Counted from the stretch's first letter, positions 1-7,545 are shown. The stretch is DNA of 35,332 nt from Streptomyces sp. NRRL S-31 (GCF_000718775.1 NZ_JOCB01000090.1:1-35332), one strand, 5' to 3'. Numbers and translations are program-made. The notes: generated by a model from the sequence alone, not told the origin.

Positions 1-70
1 CCGCTGTCTCCGGCCCCGCCCCCGCCGCCGTGCGCACGCCTCGGCGCGCGCGGCACCGGTCACCGCACGG

Positions 71-982
71 TCAGCGGTCCCCGTCCGTCGGCCGGTCGGC
101 CCAGTAGTTGACGCGTTCGCGGACGACCGGGTAGCCGGCCGCGGTGAAGTGCGCGGCCATCGGGAAGTTGCCCTGGTCGGTGGCGCCGGCGATGGACTCG
201 GCGCCCTCCGCGGCCAGGAAGTGGGTGCACTCGGCGAGCAGGTCGTAGGCGTAGCCATGGCCGCGCTGCTCCGGCACGACGCCGATGAAGCCGACGCACG
301 GTCCGGAGGGGTTGCGGGCCGGGATGTGGATGCCGACCGGGTCACCCGCGGGCGTGTGCGCCGTCTGCCACCACGCGCGGGGTGACGGGAACCAGTGGAA
401 GACCTCCAGCTCCTCCCGGGCCGCCTGGTCCACGCCGCCCTCCTCGATGGCCCGGCGGGCGTGGGCGTCGAGGGTGACGGAGTGGATGCGGCGCAGCAGG
501 TCGTGGAAGACGGCATCGTCCGGCTCGGCGGTGAAGACGAGGCGTCCGGGACGCTCGGGCAGGCCGAGGTCGCGGGTCCAGCGGTAGATGAACCGCTCCA
601 CCAGGGGGGTGTAGCCGGCCTGGCGGGCGACGGTGTCGCGGGTGCCGACGGCGGCCCGCAGGCTCGGGTCGTCGCGCCAGCCGGCAGGCAGGTCGAGCTC
701 GAGCTCGGCGGTCCGCCAGGGCGCCGTGCGCAGCAGTTCGGCGCCCGCCGCCTCCTCGCCCTCGGCGACGTCGAGCCAGTTGATCACCAACGGCTCGGGG
801 TCCTCGGGCCGGCCCCACCAGGCGGCGCGCGCCACGGTGCGCCCGTCGCGCACGGCGATGCGCTGCCAGTCGGGGCGGTGACGGGTGGTGCGGTGCTTCT
901 CGCCGAGGGCGAGCGGGTCGGGCATCGTACGGAAAAGGTGCGCACTGCTCTCGTCGAGCATGCGGACGACCAGATCGGTCAA
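71..982 (-). CDS. GNAT-family N-acetyltransferase
   Basis: A 303-residue protein with a GNAT fold in its C-terminal third. The acetyl-CoA-binding motif A is visible as VVPEQRGHGYAYDLL (Q-R-x-x-G core), followed by GATDQGNFPMAAHF and a terminal GYPVVRERVNYW strand, typical of transfer of an acetyl group to an amine. The N-terminal half (about 200 residues) resembles the extra domain of two-domain actinobacterial GNAT proteins, and the substrate is unknown. The open frame runs upstream to 1132, but I place the start at TTG 982-980 because GGAGG lies five bases before it and the added residues are low-complexity. The leader holds a short uORF and alternative hairpins, listed separately. It is transcribed divergently from the PP2C phosphatase. 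The family is fairly sure; the start is moderately sure. Confidence 0.85.
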   Translation of the reverse strand: MTDLVVRMLDESSAHLFRTMPDPLALGEKHRTTRHRPDWQRIAVRDGRTVARAAWWGRPEDPEPLVINWLDVAEGEEAAGAELLRTAPWRTAELELDLPAGWRDDPSLRAAVGTRDTVARQAGYTPLVERFIYRWTRDLGLPERPGRLVFTAEPDDAVFHDLLRRIHSVTLDAHARRAIEEGGVDQAAREELEVFHWFPSPRAWWQTAHTPAGDPVGIHIPARNPSGPCVGFIGVVPEQRGHGYAYDLLAECTHFLAAEGAESIAGATDQGNFPMAAHFTAAGYPVVRERVNYWADRPTDGDR

Positions 983-1028
983 GGTTTCCTCCGGGAAGCG
1001 TACGGTGTGCGGCGCTCCCGGTCGGATG
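983..1028 (-). promoter_or_regulatory. alternative hairpins next to the GNAT ribosome site
   Basis: In the minus-strand transcript, bases 1020-1013 (CGGGAGCG) can pair with 1000-992 (CGCTTCCCG, one bulge), which ends in the GGAGG ribosome site. Bases 1018-1011 (GGAGCGCC) can instead pair perfectly with 1069-1062 (GGCGCTCC), inside the uORF. The two pairings exclude each other, as in translation-controlled attenuators. High GC makes chance pairing common. Confidence 0.3.
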
Positions 1029-1088
1029 TCAGACGTGACACGCCCGCGGCACGGGGAGGGAGGAGCGCCGGTTGCTGCTGTCGGGCAT
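1029..1088 (-). CDS. possible 19-residue leader peptide (uORF) upstream of the GNAT gene
   Basis: ATG at 1088-1086 has AGGAGG eight bases upstream, a better ribosome site than most genes here, and opens a 19-codon frame (MPDSSNRRSSLPVPRACHV) ending 46 bases before the GNAT TTG start. The frame differs from that of the GNAT gene. The ending R-A-C-H-V loosely recalls the RRHVDLC-type leader peptides of streptomycetes but stops where those continue. It could be a regulatory leader, or the ribosome site could be fortuitous. Confidence 0.3.
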   Translation of the reverse strand: MPDSSNRRSSLPVPRACHV

Positions 1089-1132
1089 GACACTCGCCTC
1101 CTTCTTCCGTGCGGTCCGGGCGTGGTGATCAC

Positions 1133-1161
1133 AGGTTAGGAGGCGGCCCGGCGGGCGTCCA
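1133..1161 (-). promoter_or_regulatory. sigma-70-type promoter of the GNAT transcript
   Basis: On the minus strand, TGGACG (1161-1156) and TAACCT (1138-1133) are separated by 17 bases. Transcription would start near 1126, giving a leader of about 145 bases that contains the uORF. A GTGATCAC palindrome (1125-1132) lies at the predicted start site. Confidence 0.5.
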
Positions 1162-1198
1162 CCGTTTTTCCGCGGGATGCGGGCGGCCGACGGCGGCG

Positions 1199-1204
1199 TA
1201 GCTT
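1199..1204 (+). promoter_or_regulatory. -10 element TAGCTT, probable leaderless start
   Basis: TAGCTT lies six bases before GTG 1211, so the predicted transcription start coincides with the start codon. No good -35 hexamer is visible. The same spacing recurs at five other genes in the window. Confidence 0.5.
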
Positions 1205-1210
1205 GGGGAT

Positions 1211-2362
1211 GTGGGTTCGGTGCGCGGCCGGTGGCCGCGCGGTGACCGGGAGGATCGCGGCTGGCTGCGGGGCGCGCCGCCGCCGTGGTGGGTCCGCGTG
1301 CTGCCCGTGCTGCTGCTCGCGGCCGTCGGTTCGGCCTCGCTGATCACACCCCACGCGCGCGACCTCGGTTTCCTGCTGGGCGCGATCCCGCCGCTGGCGG
1401 TGCTGTCGTACGGGCCGCTGCTGACCGGTCTGCTGGGCCTGGGCGTGGTCGTGGCGCTGAACGTGCCGGCCACGCATCTCGACAGGCCCGGCAACACCGA
1501 TCTGCTCACCATCGTCTTCGTGGCCGCGCTGAGTGTGTTCGTGTCCTATGTGCGCAGCCGGCGGGACGCCCAGCTGGACACGGAGCGGGCGATCGGCGAG
1601 GCGGTGCAGCGGGCCGTACTGCCGCCGCTGCCGGACCGGGTCGGCCGGGTGCGGTGCGCGACCTATTACCGGGCCGCGCAGGACGGGACGCTGGTCGGCG
1701 GGGACTTCTTCGACGTACGGGCGGGGCCGTACGGGGTGCGCGCGGTGCTGGGTGATGTGCAGGGGCACGGGCTGGCGGCGGTCGCCACGGTGGTGTCGCT
1801 GCTGGGGGCGTTCCGGGAGGCGGCCCTGGACCAGCCGGACCTGGAGTCGGTGGCGGCGCGGCTGGACCGCCGGCTGGTGGTGGACTCGGCGGACGTACGG
1901 CACCCGGAACTGTTCGCCACGGCCCTGCTGCTGGAGTTCGCCGCCGACACGGGCTCGGTGCGGGTGGTGGTCTGCGGGCATCCGGCGCCCGTCCTGCTGG
2001 GCGAGGCGGCGGCCGGGGAGGTGACCGTCTCGCCCGGTCCGCCGCTGGGCATCGGGCTCGTCGGTGTGGATCCCCCGAAGGAGGTCACCGTGCCGCTCGG
2101 TCCGGGCGACCGGCTGTTCATGGCCTCCGACGGTGTGTGGGAGGCGCGGAACGCGGCCGGTGCCTTCTATCCGCTGCCGGAGCGGCTGGCCGAGCTGGCC
2201 GGCGGCCCGTCCACCGAGCTGCCCGGTGCGGTCTGGGCGGACCTGCTGCGACGACGGTACGAGGTGCGCGACGACGTCACCATGCTGGTGCTGTCACCCG
2301 AGCCGGCGGACCGCCGGCCGCCGTTCACCCGCCCGCCGGGCACCCGGCCGCCGGCCGCCTGA
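1211..2362 (+). CDS. membrane-anchored PP2C/SpoIIE-type serine phosphatase
   Basis: A 383-residue protein. After a basic N-terminus (WPRGDREDRGWLRG) come about four hydrophobic segments (roughly residues 27-115: VRVLPVLLLAAVG, LGFLLGAIPPLAVLSYGPLLTG, LLGLGVVVALNV, LLTIVFVAALSVFVSYV). A cytoplasmic PP2C/SpoIIE domain follows, with metal-binding motifs GGDFFDV, GDVQGHG, SDGVWEARN and RDDVTMLVL all intact. Such proteins dephosphorylate anti-anti-sigma factors in partner-switching cascades; no such partner is adjacent, so its target is unknown. The GTG start fits a leaderless transcript. Its stop codon lies two bases from the stop of the convergent Lrp gene, leaving no room for a terminator. Confidence 0.92.
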   Translation: MGSVRGRWPRGDREDRGWLRGAPPPWWVRVLPVLLLAAVGSASLITPHARDLGFLLGAIPPLAVLSYGPLLTGLLGLGVVVALNVPATHLDRPGNTDLLTIVFVAALSVFVSYVRSRRDAQLDTERAIGEAVQRAVLPPLPDRVGRVRCATYYRAAQDGTLVGGDFFDVRAGPYGVRAVLGDVQGHGLAAVATVVSLLGAFREAALDQPDLESVAARLDRRLVVDSADVRHPELFATALLLEFAADTGSVRVVVCGHPAPVLLGEAAAGEVTVSPGPPLGIGLVGVDPPKEVTVPLGPGDRLFMASDGVWEARNAAGAFYPLPERLAELAGGPSTELPGAVWADLLRRRYEVRDDVTMLVLSPEPADRRPPFTRPPGTRPPAA

Positions 2363-2364
2363 CG

Positions 2365-2814
2365 TCAGCCCACGTCCCACAGGAAGCGGTGGGTGTGGAT
2401 GCCGAAGTACGGGAAGGAGCGGATCTCCCGTACGCCCTCGATCGGCCGCACCACGTCGTTGACGAAGTCGAGCAGGGCCTTCGGACCGGGCGCCACCACC
2501 TCGGCGAAGAGGTCGAAGCCGCCCGAGGTGAGCACCGAGTAGACCACCTCGGGGCGGTCGGCGAGGGCGTCCGCGACGGCCCGGGGGTCCCCGTCGACGC
2601 CGATGCCGAGCAGGGCCATGGCCTGTCCGCCCATGGCCATCGGGTCGGTGACCCCGACCACCTGGACGGCCCTGGAGTCCAGCAGGCGTTGCAGGCGCTG
2701 CCGGGCCGCCGAGGCGGACAGGCCCACCCGGGGTCCCAGCTCGGCGTAGGCGATGCGGCCGTCGGCCTGGAGCTCCCGCAGGATGGCCCGGTCGATGTCG
2801 TCCATGTCCTTCAT
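2365..2814 (-). CDS. Lrp/AsnC-family transcriptional regulator
   Basis: A 149-residue protein with an N-terminal winged helix-turn-helix (LDDIDRAILRELQADGRIAYAELGPRVGLSASAARQRLQRL type, about residues 4-50) and a C-terminal RAM ligand-binding domain (about 65-145, with VVYSVLTSGGFDLFAEVVAPGPKALLDFVNDVV). Lrp/AsnC proteins form octamers or dimers that respond to amino acids. It starts 18 bases after the aminotransferase stop on the same strand, with AGGAG upstream of its ATG, so the two are probably co-transcribed and it probably senses the aminotransferase substrate or product. An inverted repeat upstream of the shared promoter is the best operator candidate. ATG 2814 is clear. Confidence 0.93.
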   Translation of the reverse strand: MKDMDDIDRAILRELQADGRIAYAELGPRVGLSASAARQRLQRLLDSRAVQVVGVTDPMAMGGQAMALLGIGVDGDPRAVADALADRPEVVYSVLTSGGFDLFAEVVAPGPKALLDFVNDVVRPIEGVREIRSFPYFGIHTHRFLWDVG

Positions 2815-2832
2815 CCGTCCCGGCTCCTTCCG

Positions 2833-4182
2833 TCAGCCGACGAGTTCCGCCAGCGCGGCGGCGAAGATCTCGGTGTGGGCGTCGACGTCCCGCTCGGTGG
2901 TGTCCGGGCACATCAGCGCCATGTTGTGGAACGGGGTCAGCAGGATGCCCCGGTTGGCGAGGTAGAGGTGCAGGAAGTCCTCCAGTTCGGGATCGGCGGC
3001 CGCCGCGGACTCGGTGCCGGTGCGCGGGGCGGGCGCGGTGAACCGGTATTCGACGCGGGCGCCCAGCCGGACCACCGACCAGGGCAGCCGGTGGGTTTCG
3101 ACGCCGGTCCGGACGCCGGCCTCGAAGCGCTCGGCGAGCTTGCCCATCCGGGCGAACGCCTCGTCGGTCAGGACGTGCTCCAGGGTGGCCCGGGTGGCCG
3201 CGACCGACAGCGCGTTGCCGGCGAGGGTGCCGCCGACGCCGCCCATGTCGACGAGGTCGAGGTCGGCACGGCCCAGCAGCCGGTCGGCGAGTTCGGCGGA
3301 CAGCCCGTAGGCGCCGGCCGGGATGCCGCCGGCGATCGCCTTGCCGATGGTCAGCAGATCGGGTTCCAGGTCCCAGGCGGCCGTGCAGCCGCCCGGTCCG
3401 GCGGAGAAGGTGTGGGTCTCGTCGTTGATGAGCAGGGCCCCGTACCGCCGGGTGAGGGCGCGGACACCCTGGAGGTAGCCGGGTTCGGGCAGCACGATGC
3501 CGATGTTGGTGAGCGCGGGCTCCATGAGGACGGCGGCGACATCGCCGTGGGCCAGTTCGCGCTCCAGCCCCGCGAGGTCGTTGAACTCGGCGACCCTGCT
3601 GGTCAGCGTCACGTCGCAGGGAGCGCCTACGTTGCCGGGACGGGCGGTGCCGGTGCCGTCCGGGCCGGTGACGATCAGCGACTCGTCCACGCTGCCGTGG
3701 TAGCAGTAGCTGTTGACCAGGATCTTCGGCCGGCCGGTGACGGCCCGGGCGAGCCGGATCGCCCACCGGTTGGCGTCGGTCGCGGTGAGCGAGAAGCTCC
3801 AGCGGGGCAGGCCGAACCGCCGGGTCAGCTCGGCGCCGACCCACTCGGCGTCCTCGGTGGGCAGCATGGCGGTGGCCCCGCCCAGTTCGGCGTACCGGTG
3901 CCGCACCGCCTCGGCCACGGGCGCGGGTGAGTGTCCGGCCATCGCGCCCGTGTCCCCGAGGCAGAAGTCGACGTACTCGTGCCCGTCGACGTCGGTGACC
4001 CGGGCGCCCCGCGCCCCGGCCAGGTAGCGCGGGAAGGCGCCGGCGGTCTTGTTCATCCAGGTCATCGGCACCCGGCCGAAGAGGTGCCCGGCGCGTGCGT
4101 ACGCCTCCCGGGAGCGCGGGTTGCGGCGTTCGGCCTCCGCGGTCTCGCGGGCCAGCAGGGCGTGCAGACGCGTGCGGTCCAT
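2833..4182 (-). CDS. class-III PLP-dependent aminotransferase (glutamate-1-semialdehyde aminomutase-like)
   Basis: A 449-residue fold-type I PLP enzyme. The cofactor-binding signature is intact: DETHTFSAGPGG (the Asp contacts the pyridine nitrogen) and LLTIGKAIAGGIPAGAYG with the Schiff-base lysine. FCLGDTGAMAGHSPAPVAEAV near residue 80 is characteristic of the GSA-aminomutase and beta-amino-acid/D-phenylglycine aminotransferase subgroup. It is unlikely to be HemL, because it pairs with an Lrp regulator and is not next to heme genes; a catabolic transaminase for an unusual amino acid is my inference. The ATG at 4182 has AAGGAG four bases upstream; an alternative TTG at 4206 lacks support. Confidence 0.88.
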   Translation of the reverse strand: MDRTRLHALLARETAEAERRNPRSREAYARAGHLFGRVPMTWMNKTAGAFPRYLAGARGARVTDVDGHEYVDFCLGDTGAMAGHSPAPVAEAVRHRYAELGGATAMLPTEDAEWVGAELTRRFGLPRWSFSLTATDANRWAIRLARAVTGRPKILVNSYCYHGSVDESLIVTGPDGTGTARPGNVGAPCDVTLTSRVAEFNDLAGLERELAHGDVAAVLMEPALTNIGIVLPEPGYLQGVRALTRRYGALLINDETHTFSAGPGGCTAAWDLEPDLLTIGKAIAGGIPAGAYGLSAELADRLLGRADLDLVDMGGVGGTLAGNALSVAATRATLEHVLTDEAFARMGKLAERFEAGVRTGVETHRLPWSVVRLGARVEYRFTAPAPRTGTESAAAADPELEDFLHLYLANRGILLTPFHNMALMCPDTTERDVDAHTEIFAAALAELVG

Positions 4183-4218
4183 GGGGCTCCTTCTCGGATG
4201 CGGCAATGGAATGCCGTG

Positions 4219-4248
4219 AGGCTACGACTGTGAACGCGTCGGTATCAA
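4219..4248 (-). promoter_or_regulatory. promoter of the aminotransferase-lrp operon
   Basis: On the minus strand, TTGATA (4248-4243) and TAGCCT (4224-4219) are 18 bases apart, one of the best sigma-70-type matches in the window. Transcription would start near 4212, about 30 bases before the aminotransferase ATG. CGGCAATGGAATGCCG (4201-4216), with 5-bp inverted arms, covers the predicted start site. Confidence 0.6.
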
Positions 4249-4257
4249 GTGATGACG

Positions 4258-4289
4258 CTCGATTCGATTGTTCAGACACCGGAATCGAG
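4258..4289. promoter_or_regulatory. inverted repeat upstream of the aminotransferase promoter (candidate Lrp site)
   Basis: Perfect 8-bp arms CTCGATTC (4258-4265) and GAATCGAG (4282-4289) with a 16-base AT-richer spacer, starting 10 bases upstream of the -35 hexamer. The position suits an activator such as the Lrp protein of this operon. The assignment is inferred from position only. Confidence 0.45.
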
Positions 4290-4478
4290 TGTCCGCAGTC
4301 CAGACCCGTGCACGGGGTCCGACCGTCCCGCCGTAAACGCCAGGCCGCGCCACCCCTTCCGCCGCATAGAAATATCTACGACGATGCAGACGCCGGGTCA
4401 CCGCGCGTACGCGCGGCGTGTCCGGTGAAGGCCGTTCCCCGCGCTCGGGCAGGCGGGCGAGGACATCCGGAGCAGCGC

Positions 4479-4946
4479 ATGACGAACACGATGTGGATGC
4501 GGGGCGTGGAGTGGCTGGCGGCGGCGTCGGCCGACCCGCGGGCCTGCAAGTGGGAGTGGGACCACGGCGAGGGCATCGCACTGCTGGAGGCGGGCCGGTT
4601 CTGGGACGTGCTGAGCGTCCCCGACCGGCTGGGACTGCTCACCCTGGACCTGCTCTGGCGTCCGGGCCTGCCGGTGCCGGGGCCGACGCTGGTGGACACG
4701 GCCGTGGGGAGGGTCGGGTTCCTGCTGCCGCCGGACCCGTCGGGCGGCTGGGTGGGCGCCGGTCTGCGCTACGCCACCAAGGGGTCCTGGGTCGCCGCAC
4801 CGCCGCCGTACCGGCCCGCCCGCTCCCTGGAGTGGCTCGTCCCGCCCGACGGCACCGGCGCGCTCCACCCGCCCGGCGCCCTGGAGGAGGCGTTACGGCA
4901 GGCCAACGGCGCGCTGACGGTGCTCGCGCCGCTGTGCGGGCGGTAG
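4479..4946 (+). CDS. conserved hypothetical protein with one TTA codon
   Basis: A 155-residue soluble protein (VEWLAAASADPRACKWEWDHGEGIALLEAGRFWDVLSVPDRLGLLTLDLLWR...) ending in SLEWLVPPDGTGALHPPGALEEALRQANGAL. It resembles a widespread streptomycete family related to the N-terminal part of bifunctional primase/polymerase-like proteins; I do not know its function and see no complete catalytic motif. ATG 4479 has GGAG about eight bases upstream. Leucine in EEALRQ is TTA (4893-4895), the codon read by the developmentally controlled bldA tRNA; it is the only in-frame TTA I found in the window. The gene stands alone, divergent from the aminotransferase, and is followed by a long gene-free stretch. 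Confidence 0.8.
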   Translation: MTNTMWMRGVEWLAAASADPRACKWEWDHGEGIALLEAGRFWDVLSVPDRLGLLTLDLLWRPGLPVPGPTLVDTAVGRVGFLLPPDPSGGWVGAGLRYATKGSWVAAPPPYRPARSLEWLVPPDGTGALHPPGALEEALRQANGALTVLAPLCGR

Positions 4947-5281
4947 TCCGACGCCGATGAGCCGGTGAGCGGCGCCCGGGCCGGGAAGGGCGGGGGCGGC
5001 TTCCGGTCCGACGGCGCGCCGCTCACGGCGGGGCGGCACCGGACGTCGTACCGCCGGCCGCGCGGGTCTCCGCGGGCCTCCGGTACGCCGGGCCCGGCGT
5101 CCTCGGGGACGGACGTCCGCCCCCCTCACCCCGGCGTGGCGGGCGGGCCGGGCATGGCCCGAACCTGTCCGCCGAGCCCGCCGCCCGTTGACGAGGTGCC
5201 CCCACTACGGCACGGCCGGCATCCGCGCGGGCCGGGCGGAAGCCCGCTCCGGTTACGCACAGCCGGCGCGCCCGGGCATGG

Positions 5282-5323
5282 CTCCGCCGGCGGCCTGGGG
5301 GGGAATGTGGGCCGCCGGCGGAG
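5282..5323. terminator. 14-bp perfect hairpin, possible bidirectional terminator
   Basis: CTCCGCCGGCGGCC (5282-5295) pairs perfectly with GGCCGCCGGCGGAG (5310-5323) around a 14-base G-rich loop. There is no U-tract, as is usual for streptomycete terminators. It lies about 340 bases after the hypothetical gene and 530 after the MFS gene, so the terminator role is uncertain. Confidence 0.4.
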
Positions 5324-5455
5324 ACGCCACGCCCGGGGCGGGGGGACGGCCCCGGGCGGCTCAGACATCGGATGCCCGCGAATGCGCAGCGTACGCACGC
5401 GCTTTCCGGGCGATCCGGGAACGGGCGACCGGACGGCGGTCCCGGCGCGCTGAGC

Positions 5456-5608
5456 GGGTCGGCCGGTCGGACGGGTCAGCCGGTCGGACGGGTCAGCCGG
5501 TCGGACGGCGAGGCCGCCTCGACGAGGCCGCGCGTCCGGTGGTCCACCGGTCCGATGGGTCCACCGGTCCGATGGGTCCGCCAGTCCGGTCGGGTCGCCG
5601 GTCAGGTG
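5456..5608. repeat. nine-unit degenerate 17-bp tandem repeat
   Basis: Units of exactly 17 bases start at 5456, 5473, 5490, 5507, 5524, 5541, 5558, 5575 and 5592. Units 2 and 3 are identical (GGGTCAGCCGGTCGGAC), unit 1 differs from them by one base, and units 6 and 7 are identical (GGTCCACCGGTCCGATG); most others keep a CCGGTC or close core, and units 4 and 5 are the most diverged. A 17-base period rotates the reading frame, which argues against a coding origin. Confidence 0.8.
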
Positions 5609-5850
5609 AAGACCGCCTCGGGGTGACCGTCGTGGGCCGTCCGTCGGGGTGGTCAGGTGACGCAGTCCGGGAGGGCGGCGGAGTCGGCCGGTACAGCACG
5701 AGCCGGTCCCCCGTGTGCCGGACGGTCACATCCGCCCGGGGCGGCCGACCGGTGACGCATCCCCCACGGCGGCCGGCCGGGGTCCGGTCCGCCCGGTCAG
5801 GGGCTGCCGTCGGCCCACCCGTCCGACTCGGCTCGGCCGCCCTCCCCTCC

Positions 5851-7443
5851 TCACTCCGGCTCGGCCGCCGTCCCGCCCTTGAGGCCGGCCGCGGCGAGGG
5901 CCGCGCCCAGCAGGCAGAGGACACCCGTGACCACCGCGGAGGCGTGCACGCCGTTCATGAACGCCTGGTGGCTGCCCTCGGCCACGGCCGCCCGCAGCGG
6001 GTCCGGCATGGTGCCGGAGACGGGTGCGACGCCCATCGCCACGGCGTCCTTCGCCTCGGCGAGCTTCCCGGCGAGGGTGCCGGGCACGCCCGCCCCGGTC
6101 AGCTCGGTCCGCAGGGTGGCGCCGACGCGGGCGCTGATGACGGAGACCAGCACGGACGTGCCGAGGGCGCCGCCGATCTGGAGGGTGGTGGCCTGGAGTC
6201 CGCCGGCCACCCCGCCGTCCCGCACGGGGGCGTTGCCGACGATGGCGTCCGAGGAGGCGGAGAGCACCATGCCGACGCCGAGTCCGAGCGCGACGAACGG
6301 CGGCCACATGGTGGTGTACGAGGAGTCGCCGGACCAGGTGAGCAGGGCGAAGCAGGCCGCGGCCTGGAGCAGCATGCCGAGCGGCATGCAGAAGCGGGCG
6401 CCGAATCGCGCGGTCAGGGCGGCGCCGAGCGGGGAGGCGACGAGCGAGGCGAGGCTCAACGGCAGTGTTCGCACGCCCGCCTGAACGGGTGTCAGCCCGC
6501 GCACGTTCTGGAGGTAGAGCATGACGAAGAAGATCACGCCGAGCATGACGAAGAAGTTGAGCGCGGTGATGATCGCGCCGATGGTCAGGGTGCGGCTGCG
6601 GAACAGCCGCATGGGCAGCAGCGGATGCGCGGTCCGGGTTTCGTGCCGGCCGAAGACGATCAGGAGCAGCAGGCCGGCGAGGATCGCGGTCCAGGTACCG
6701 GCGGACGTCCAGCCCCAGGTCTCGCCCTTGACTACGCCGAAGACGACACCGAGCAGGCCGAGCGCGAGCAGCACGACACCGGTGACGTCGAAGCGGTGCC
6801 GGCCGGTGCCGCTCTTCGACTGCGGCAGCACGAACGCGCTGAAGGCGCAGGCGAGGACGCCGATGGGCAGGTTGATGTAGAAGACGGACTGCCAGTCGAC
6901 GTGCTCCACCAGCAGGCCGCCGACGATCGGGCCGAGGGCGGTGGACACGGCCGAGACCATCGCCCAGATGCCGACGGCCATACCGAACCTGCGGGGCGGG
7001 AAGACGGCCCGCAGCAGACCGAGGGTGTTGGGCATCAGCAGCCCGCCGAAGACGCCCTGGAGCGCGCGGAAGGCGACGACGCCCGTGATGGAGCCGGACA
7101 GGCCGATGGCGACGGAGGACAGCGCGAAGCCCGCGACGCCGACGAGGTAGAAGGTGCGGCGGCCGAAGCGGTCGCCGAGCTTGCCGCCGAGGATGAGGGT
7201 CGCGGCGAGGGCGAGCAGATAGGCGTTGGTCACCCACTGCAACTGGGCGGTGGAGGCGTGCAGCCGTCGGCCGATCTCGGGGTTGGCGATGGCGACGACG
7301 GACCCGTCGAGCTGGACCATGAACAGGCCGAAGGCGACGGCGCAGAGGGTGAGCCAGGGGTTGGCGCGCCGCCGGGCGGCACCGGTGGGCGGCGCCGCCG
7401 GGGTCGCGGGCACGGCGGAGGGATCCACGGAGGTGGATGGCAT
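5851..7443 (-). CDS. MFS drug-efflux transporter, DHA2 (14-TM) family
   Basis: A 530-residue inner-membrane proton-coupled exporter of the EmrB/QacA type. Motif A is present as GGKLGDRFGRRTFYL after TM2, motif C-like GPIVGGLLVEHVDWQSVFYINLPIG in TM5-6, and the length and spacing fit 14 segments. The C-terminal loop (VGATLRTELTGAGVPGTLAGKL) is typical of the family. ATG 7443 has GAGG eight bases upstream; the in-frame start at 7497 adds residues without a ribosome site. It lies 145 bases downstream of a MarR gene on the same strand, the classic arrangement in which MarR represses an efflux operon until a toxic ligand binds. Substrate not deducible. Confidence 0.93.
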   Translation of the reverse strand: MPSTSVDPSAVPATPAAPPTGAARRRANPWLTLCAVAFGLFMVQLDGSVVAIANPEIGRRLHASTAQLQWVTNAYLLALAATLILGGKLGDRFGRRTFYLVGVAGFALSSVAIGLSGSITGVVAFRALQGVFGGLLMPNTLGLLRAVFPPRRFGMAVGIWAMVSAVSTALGPIVGGLLVEHVDWQSVFYINLPIGVLACAFSAFVLPQSKSGTGRHRFDVTGVVLLALGLLGVVFGVVKGETWGWTSAGTWTAILAGLLLLIVFGRHETRTAHPLLPMRLFRSRTLTIGAIITALNFFVMLGVIFFVMLYLQNVRGLTPVQAGVRTLPLSLASLVASPLGAALTARFGARFCMPLGMLLQAAACFALLTWSGDSSYTTMWPPFVALGLGVGMVLSASSDAIVGNAPVRDGGVAGGLQATTLQIGGALGTSVLVSVISARVGATLRTELTGAGVPGTLAGKLAEAKDAVAMGVAPVSGTMPDPLRAAVAEGSHQAFMNGVHASAVVTGVLCLLGAALAAAGLKGGTAAEPE

Positions 7444-7545
7444 GGGGAAGCCTCGTCTGTACGGGGTGTGAAGGGGTGCGGAAGAGAGGGCGCGCATGGC
7501 CGGGCCGCCCCTGACCGGCGCTGTCCGTCCCCTGCGGCAAGGCGC

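Larger units (their letters stand above)
4947..5850. other. 904-base gene-free stretch between convergent genes
   Basis: No reading frame here has a ribosome site, plausible composition or a family motif. It holds an 11-bp inverted repeat (GTGAGCGGCGC near 4973, GCGCCGCTCAC near 5018), a strong hairpin at 5282-5323 and a 17-bp tandem array at 5456-5608. Both flanking genes end here, so it is a double 3' region, unusually long for this genome. Confidence 0.6.

Noticed and set aside
1..70. Possible gene end at the left edge
   Set aside because: Only 70 bases of GC-rich sequence remain after the GNAT stop; no frame can be supported.
2137..3930. 597-residue plus-strand open frame
   Set aside because: Antisense to the Lrp and aminotransferase genes, both with clear motifs.
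5456..5608. CRISPR array or replication iterons
   Set aside because: Units are contiguous with no spacers; no replication gene, DnaA boxes or AT-rich unwinding region nearby.
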